Source: Elysia chlorotica (lineage: Eukaryota; Mollusca; Gastropoda; Plakobranchidae). Taken from it: 64,000 bases of DNA. Of this stretch, positions 59,236 to 64,000 are shown piece by piece; the stretch's first letter is position 1; each line of letters opens with the position of its first letter. A program made the position numbers and the translations under genes. Location: contig RQTK01000142.1 of NCBI GenBank assembly GCA_003991915.1, forward strand, positions 437,383 through 501,382, written 5' to 3'. The notes beneath the pieces were generated by a model. The model was given only the letters and a program-made list of their open reading frames with translations, had not been told where the DNA came from and searched no databases.

Positions 59236-60073
59236 GGGGGATTCCTTAGTTTTGTGGTCGCTAGCATGTGGGGTATCAAATGGATGGGTCAGCGGAATTA
59301 GATGGGCGAGTTGGTGGGATTCGATTACATGAGTTAAGTCAACTTGTAGAGAATCTAGAAAGACAAAAACATGGCAAGTGAGTGTGACTGATAAAGATTT
59401 GATTTGGTTGCTTAACATCAATTTTATGTTTTATGTGCTTATCATCATATGACATGTTTGTCACCCCACCCGTTCCCCGCCTGCATTGTGCCGTATAAAC
59501 TATTGAATGTATACTGTTGATCTCTCCCTGTATTTTTTAAACCATTGATGCCAGATTAGAGATGACTCTAATTTACCCTTTCCTAATCTAGGCTTGAAGA
59601 TTAGCACAACTCACAGACTTGACTAGACGTATTTATCCATTTCTGATCCAAAATCAAATGCTAACTGTCTGTTTTATATTTTTATTTTTCAAGTTATTGA
59701 TGATTTATTGACTCCACTTGGAGAAAATCAAAGGTTTTTATCAGCCTTTGTTTTATGTGAGAGAGCCCAAATCATCATTTTATGGAAACCATGTCTGAAC
59801 TCAACACCCTCTAACCCTCACTCATTTGGTATGGTCTGAAAGCTTGGACTGTCATCTATGGCGGATTTCACAAAATTGGTACACTGAGGTGGTGCTAACT
59901 TTCAAGTTGTATTTAAGATATGTTGATAAATTCTTTTATTGTTTAATATACATGTATTGTTTGTGTAATTAAGGAGCTAAAAAAGTTGATTTACGGATGA
60001 ACCAAATATCCCATTTTTAGGGACCTTATTGTTGTTGACAAATATATGGCCTAAATTGGACAATTCTTCCTTA

Positions 60074-60934
<861 letters not shown>

Positions 60935-61875
60935 CATCGATAATTCTGCATTAAAAGCAAGTATTAGGCTTTGAAAAAATGTCAAACTCCAGTTCCTTGA
61001 GTATATCTTTGAGAATCTAAGAGCCGTTAAAAATACCCTTTGTTGTCCCCAATTGTGCATCCGATCTTCTGCTCAAGATCTAGGCTTCTATTTTAAGGAA
61101 AGACGTCAAAGATACTCTTCTCGTTTAAAAAACAGAAAGGCCTAGATATAAATAGAATGCGCAGAAGTCCAGAATTCGGGGTTTTGCACAGAAGACAAAG
61201 AATTAAACGAGATGTTTCATTCCAAGGGGGTGTGCTTCTGGCTAAAACGACGGGGCACCTGTTTTCCGGACTTTCATTTTGGTTTTTCTGTGACTTTGTG
61301 CCCAGGAACAAGCATAAAATACAACCGTTCTGTATCAAATTTCTTTGTTAACATGGAAGCTCTTCTTTTTTTTTTTTTGCGGTATTTAAAGTGCTATTAG
61401 TAATTTTAAACATGTGCATCATATCGACAATGTTGACGACAGGGGCCATGGATCTACGGGTTGTTGAAGTATCTCTTTAGGACATTTTAATTGCAACTAA
61501 CTTGAAAAAATACAAAATTGTGCGTATATTATAACTGAATGAATAAAAGAAAACTTAAAAAAACAAAAACATGATTAGCTCGGAGTTAACAAACAATAAA
61601 AAAAATAAAAGAACTAAAGTGTTGAGTTCACTCACATTTCAGGGGAGGTAATTAATTTTTAAGGGTCAAGGGAAATAACTTAACATTTGAATATAACTCC
61701 TTTTACTCATTAGTTTTGAGGTCTTTAACAATATTTTAATGTTGCAAATGTATTTATTTATTTTAAGAAGCCTCCAATCTTGAAATTAAAATAATTATTA
61801 GATGAACAAATTTAATATACGTTTTATTTTAAAGTTTTTTAATCATATGCAACAACAGTTCATTTACCTTCATCA

Positions 61876-61925
61876 AGTGAGTGAGTTTGTTTTACGGCAA
61901 GTCAGCACGGTAAACCTTCATCAAA
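61876..61925 (+). mobile_element. Fragment of a GTGAGTGAGTTTGTTTTACG-type repeat
   Basis: aagtgagtgagtttgtttta with cggcaagtcagcacgg resembles the 5' end of short interspersed repeats common in molluscan DNA (from memory, unchecked). Confidence 0.35.
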
Positions 61926-62210
61926 CCAAGGACTCAATGTTATATAGCGCAAGATCAGGTGTATGACATCTAACTCTCTCTCTCTTTCTAATTTGAGCAA
62001 ATAGCTTCAGGAAGGATAAAGGGTACATCTACTTTCTCTGATCTGCCCAATCAGCATTATTATCTTGTATTGGACGATAATCTATAACTTTTTTTTTGAT
62101 TCCGGGACACATGTACATGCATTCACATAGTGATCAATCCCAATAAACTTCCCATTTGTTCTTTCTAACAAAAGAAAACATTAAAGATTTTAAATAAATA
62201 ACCTTTAATA

Positions 62211-62420
62211 TACAGTGGAACACGTTTAAACCGAAATTTTAGGGGGTCTAATTTCAATTTCGGTTTAAACATATTTTGGTTTAAACATAGTCAAGATAAA
62301 ATGAAAAAAACGAAAGGGACATAAGCCACGAAATTTGAATTAAAAATTGGCTAATATCCCTTCTTGGAACACATGTTAAATGAGTTTCACCAAGATTCGG
62401 TTTAAGTGTGTTCCACTGTA
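62211..62420. mobile_element. Short MITE, 210 bp
   Basis: TACAGTGGAACACGTTTAAA at the left and the matching inverted end at the right (TTAAGTGTGTTCCACTGTA), with TA borders; the inner part repeats CGGTTTAAAC. Too short to code. It lies upstream of the first coding exon of gene 4. Confidence 0.8.
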
Positions 62421-63030
62421 CATTTAATGCACATTTAAAAGCTTTTTACATTTAAAAAAAATACAGGGCTTTCATTCTTTATGTCAAAATAAACAAACTG
62501 CTCTTATGATTTCACACTTCACTCAAACACCCCACAAGGCACTGCATACCTCGTAGCCAAACTCCAATATTCACACTCGATCTGAGCCAGCTCCGCACTC
62601 GGGTAACGATTTCAGCTGACCACACATGCCCAGTTTATCCAACAACTCGACTCAAGGGCAGACCTTGCAAATATTGATATTGGTTATATACAAGGTCCAG
62701 CCGTTAATATCTGTTTGAAACTCCACGTTCCTTGACGTCAAGGCAATGTCTTTTAAATTGTAATGTATACAGATACATACCACTGACATTGGCAAGGTGA
62801 CCAGAGCAAGAAATGAACCTATAAAATATTAACTCCTGCTCTGGCTACCTTTTTTTCCTCTTCTGTTTGCATTGACCAGTTGAGAGACTAAAGTGACTGT
62901 TACTCAACTTTGGGGTCTTTTTGCTGCATAGGGGTTTTCTTTTTTAGACCCAGGAGACATAATGGAAAAAGATCTCTGAGGCAACCATACAAAATAACAT
63001 TTTTTAAAGTATATTTTGTTTCTTCCTCAG

Positions 63031-63754
63031 ATATACAGCTCTGTTCAGATTGGGGCCAAAATGAATGGTGAATCTGCAAATAAATTCATATCTGCCCTAG
63101 TGAAATCACTCCAGACTCTTTGTCATGGTTATGTGGATTTCAACGATGGCATAGAGATAATTGGGCACTTATATTTAAACATTGATAGTGGATCAAGCTT
63201 TGACTATATTGTCAAAGAAAAGGTGTGCAAAAATGCAGAGAGTGGAACAATCTTTGTTAGCAAAAGTTTCCAGGCTCATTCGCCTCCCGGTGAAGTGATT
63301 TCAAGGAAAGACAAAGATGACCTTTTTGATGATTCATCCATGTCACCCACAACAGGAACACATCGCATCCAATCAGCCATCTCGAACATTAGTAATGTTT
63401 TGTCAGGACAACCTGGACAAAAACTGCACCCATCTCACCACCTATCATCAAACTCTGGGAAACGAAAGCGGGATCATGGAGGCTCCTATCTCCAACCTGG
63501 ATACAAATATACTACTCTGCAAACATCTTCATCATCAGGCTATTTCAGCAATGCATCTTCATCCAAGCAAGAGGACAGAAACCATTCTGAGCACTTTAAC
63601 AATTCATCTCATGCTGAATTTTTTGGCGGTGACAGCAACCAGGGCTCAGGTATGGGCGCAGATGAGGAAGATGATCTAGACTTAGATGTGACTTTTGTGA
63701 AAGAAGAATATCAGAGAAACTCCGGCCAAAGGGTTGCATCCAGGCTCAGTCAAG
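63031..63754 (+). CDS. Gene 4 first coding exon: paralog of gene 3 N-terminal domain (partial gene)
   Basis: Acceptor tttcttcctcag precedes 63031; ATG at 63061; donor GTAGAT at 63755; phase 1 out, exactly as in gene 3. Residues 1-75 are the shared domain (NKFISALVKSLQTLCHGYVD, GHLYLNIDSGSSFDYIVKEK). The rest is Ser/Asn/Gln-rich with a basic GKRKRDHGG, then an acidic run (DEEDDLDLD) followed by VKEE, a consensus sumoylation motif. Without splicing the frame would continue to a stop at 63819, but the conserved donor and phase favour continuation into exons beyond the window. By analogy with gene 3, a zinc-finger end may follow. Confidence 0.8.
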
Positions 63755-64000
63755 GTAGATTATCCCAAATTAGTCAATTAAAATCTTCCCATATTTCTGA
63801 AAAGACAAGAATGTCATAGAAGCTCACTCCATTTTAGTAAATGCCTCTTGTCCCTTTTGTCTTTAGTAGATTTCACTAGTTTGACTACATGAGTTTGGAT
63901 GTGAACCTTTGTTTTCAAAGCATAGTTCAGTATAGTATAATATTTGATGCTTAAATATGTCTCTTTCTTTTTATTCCCCATATCACTTTTGATTTTCACA

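Overview
This is a eukaryotic, AT-rich, intron-rich window crowded with microsatellites, minisatellites and short mobile elements. Several things point to a lophotrochozoan, most likely a gastropod mollusc: long introns packed with GA, TCTA, GTT and CTA arrays; about ten copies of one tRNA-derived SINE in both orientations; MITEs with TA target sites; and zinc-finger genes of an invertebrate type. The species assignment is inference. Genes were rebuilt by hand from exon homology, splice consensus and reading-frame phase; no search was run. Two assembly gaps occur (13464-13839 and 45522-45759).

Layout. 1-14.4 kb holds repeats, a CCAAT/TATA/splice-donor cluster near 4.3 kb and a GC-box-rich stretch near 8.2-8.5 kb, but no convincing coding exon. 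14.4-23.4 kb carries a plus-strand gene for a secreted protein: a signal-peptide exon, the second half of an unfamiliar cysteine-rich domain, one Ig domain split over two exons, a complete copy of the cysteine-rich domain split over two exons, three single-exon EGF modules and a short tail. From the half-domain exon onward every junction keeps frame. The first half of the first cysteine-rich domain was not found. 27.8-30.2 kb is a minus-strand C2H2 zinc-finger gene with a cysteine-containing N-terminal region. 31.9-33.9 kb is a dead LINE followed by a complete SINE.

35.9-52.4 kb is a minus-strand regulator gene. One N-terminal exon and three small phase-1 exons can be joined in frame to at least three different terminal exons: a 535-residue basic C-terminus without zinc fingers, or, through a 26-nt microexon, either of two related C2H2 arrays. 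This resembles the lola type of locus, where a shared N-terminus is spliced to interchangeable DNA-binding ends. At 63.0 kb, in divergent orientation, begins a second gene whose first coding exon encodes the same N-terminal domain and also ends in phase 1; a probable untranslated first exon ends at 58872. The two are head-to-head paralogs about 10.6 kb apart.

The items most worth following up are the undescribed N-terminal domain with its set of alternative ends, the cysteine-rich domain repeated around an Ig domain, a nearly perfect 132-bp inverted repeat around GACA/TCTA arrays, and a 720-bp tandem duplication that left a broken second copy of an exon inside the regulator gene.
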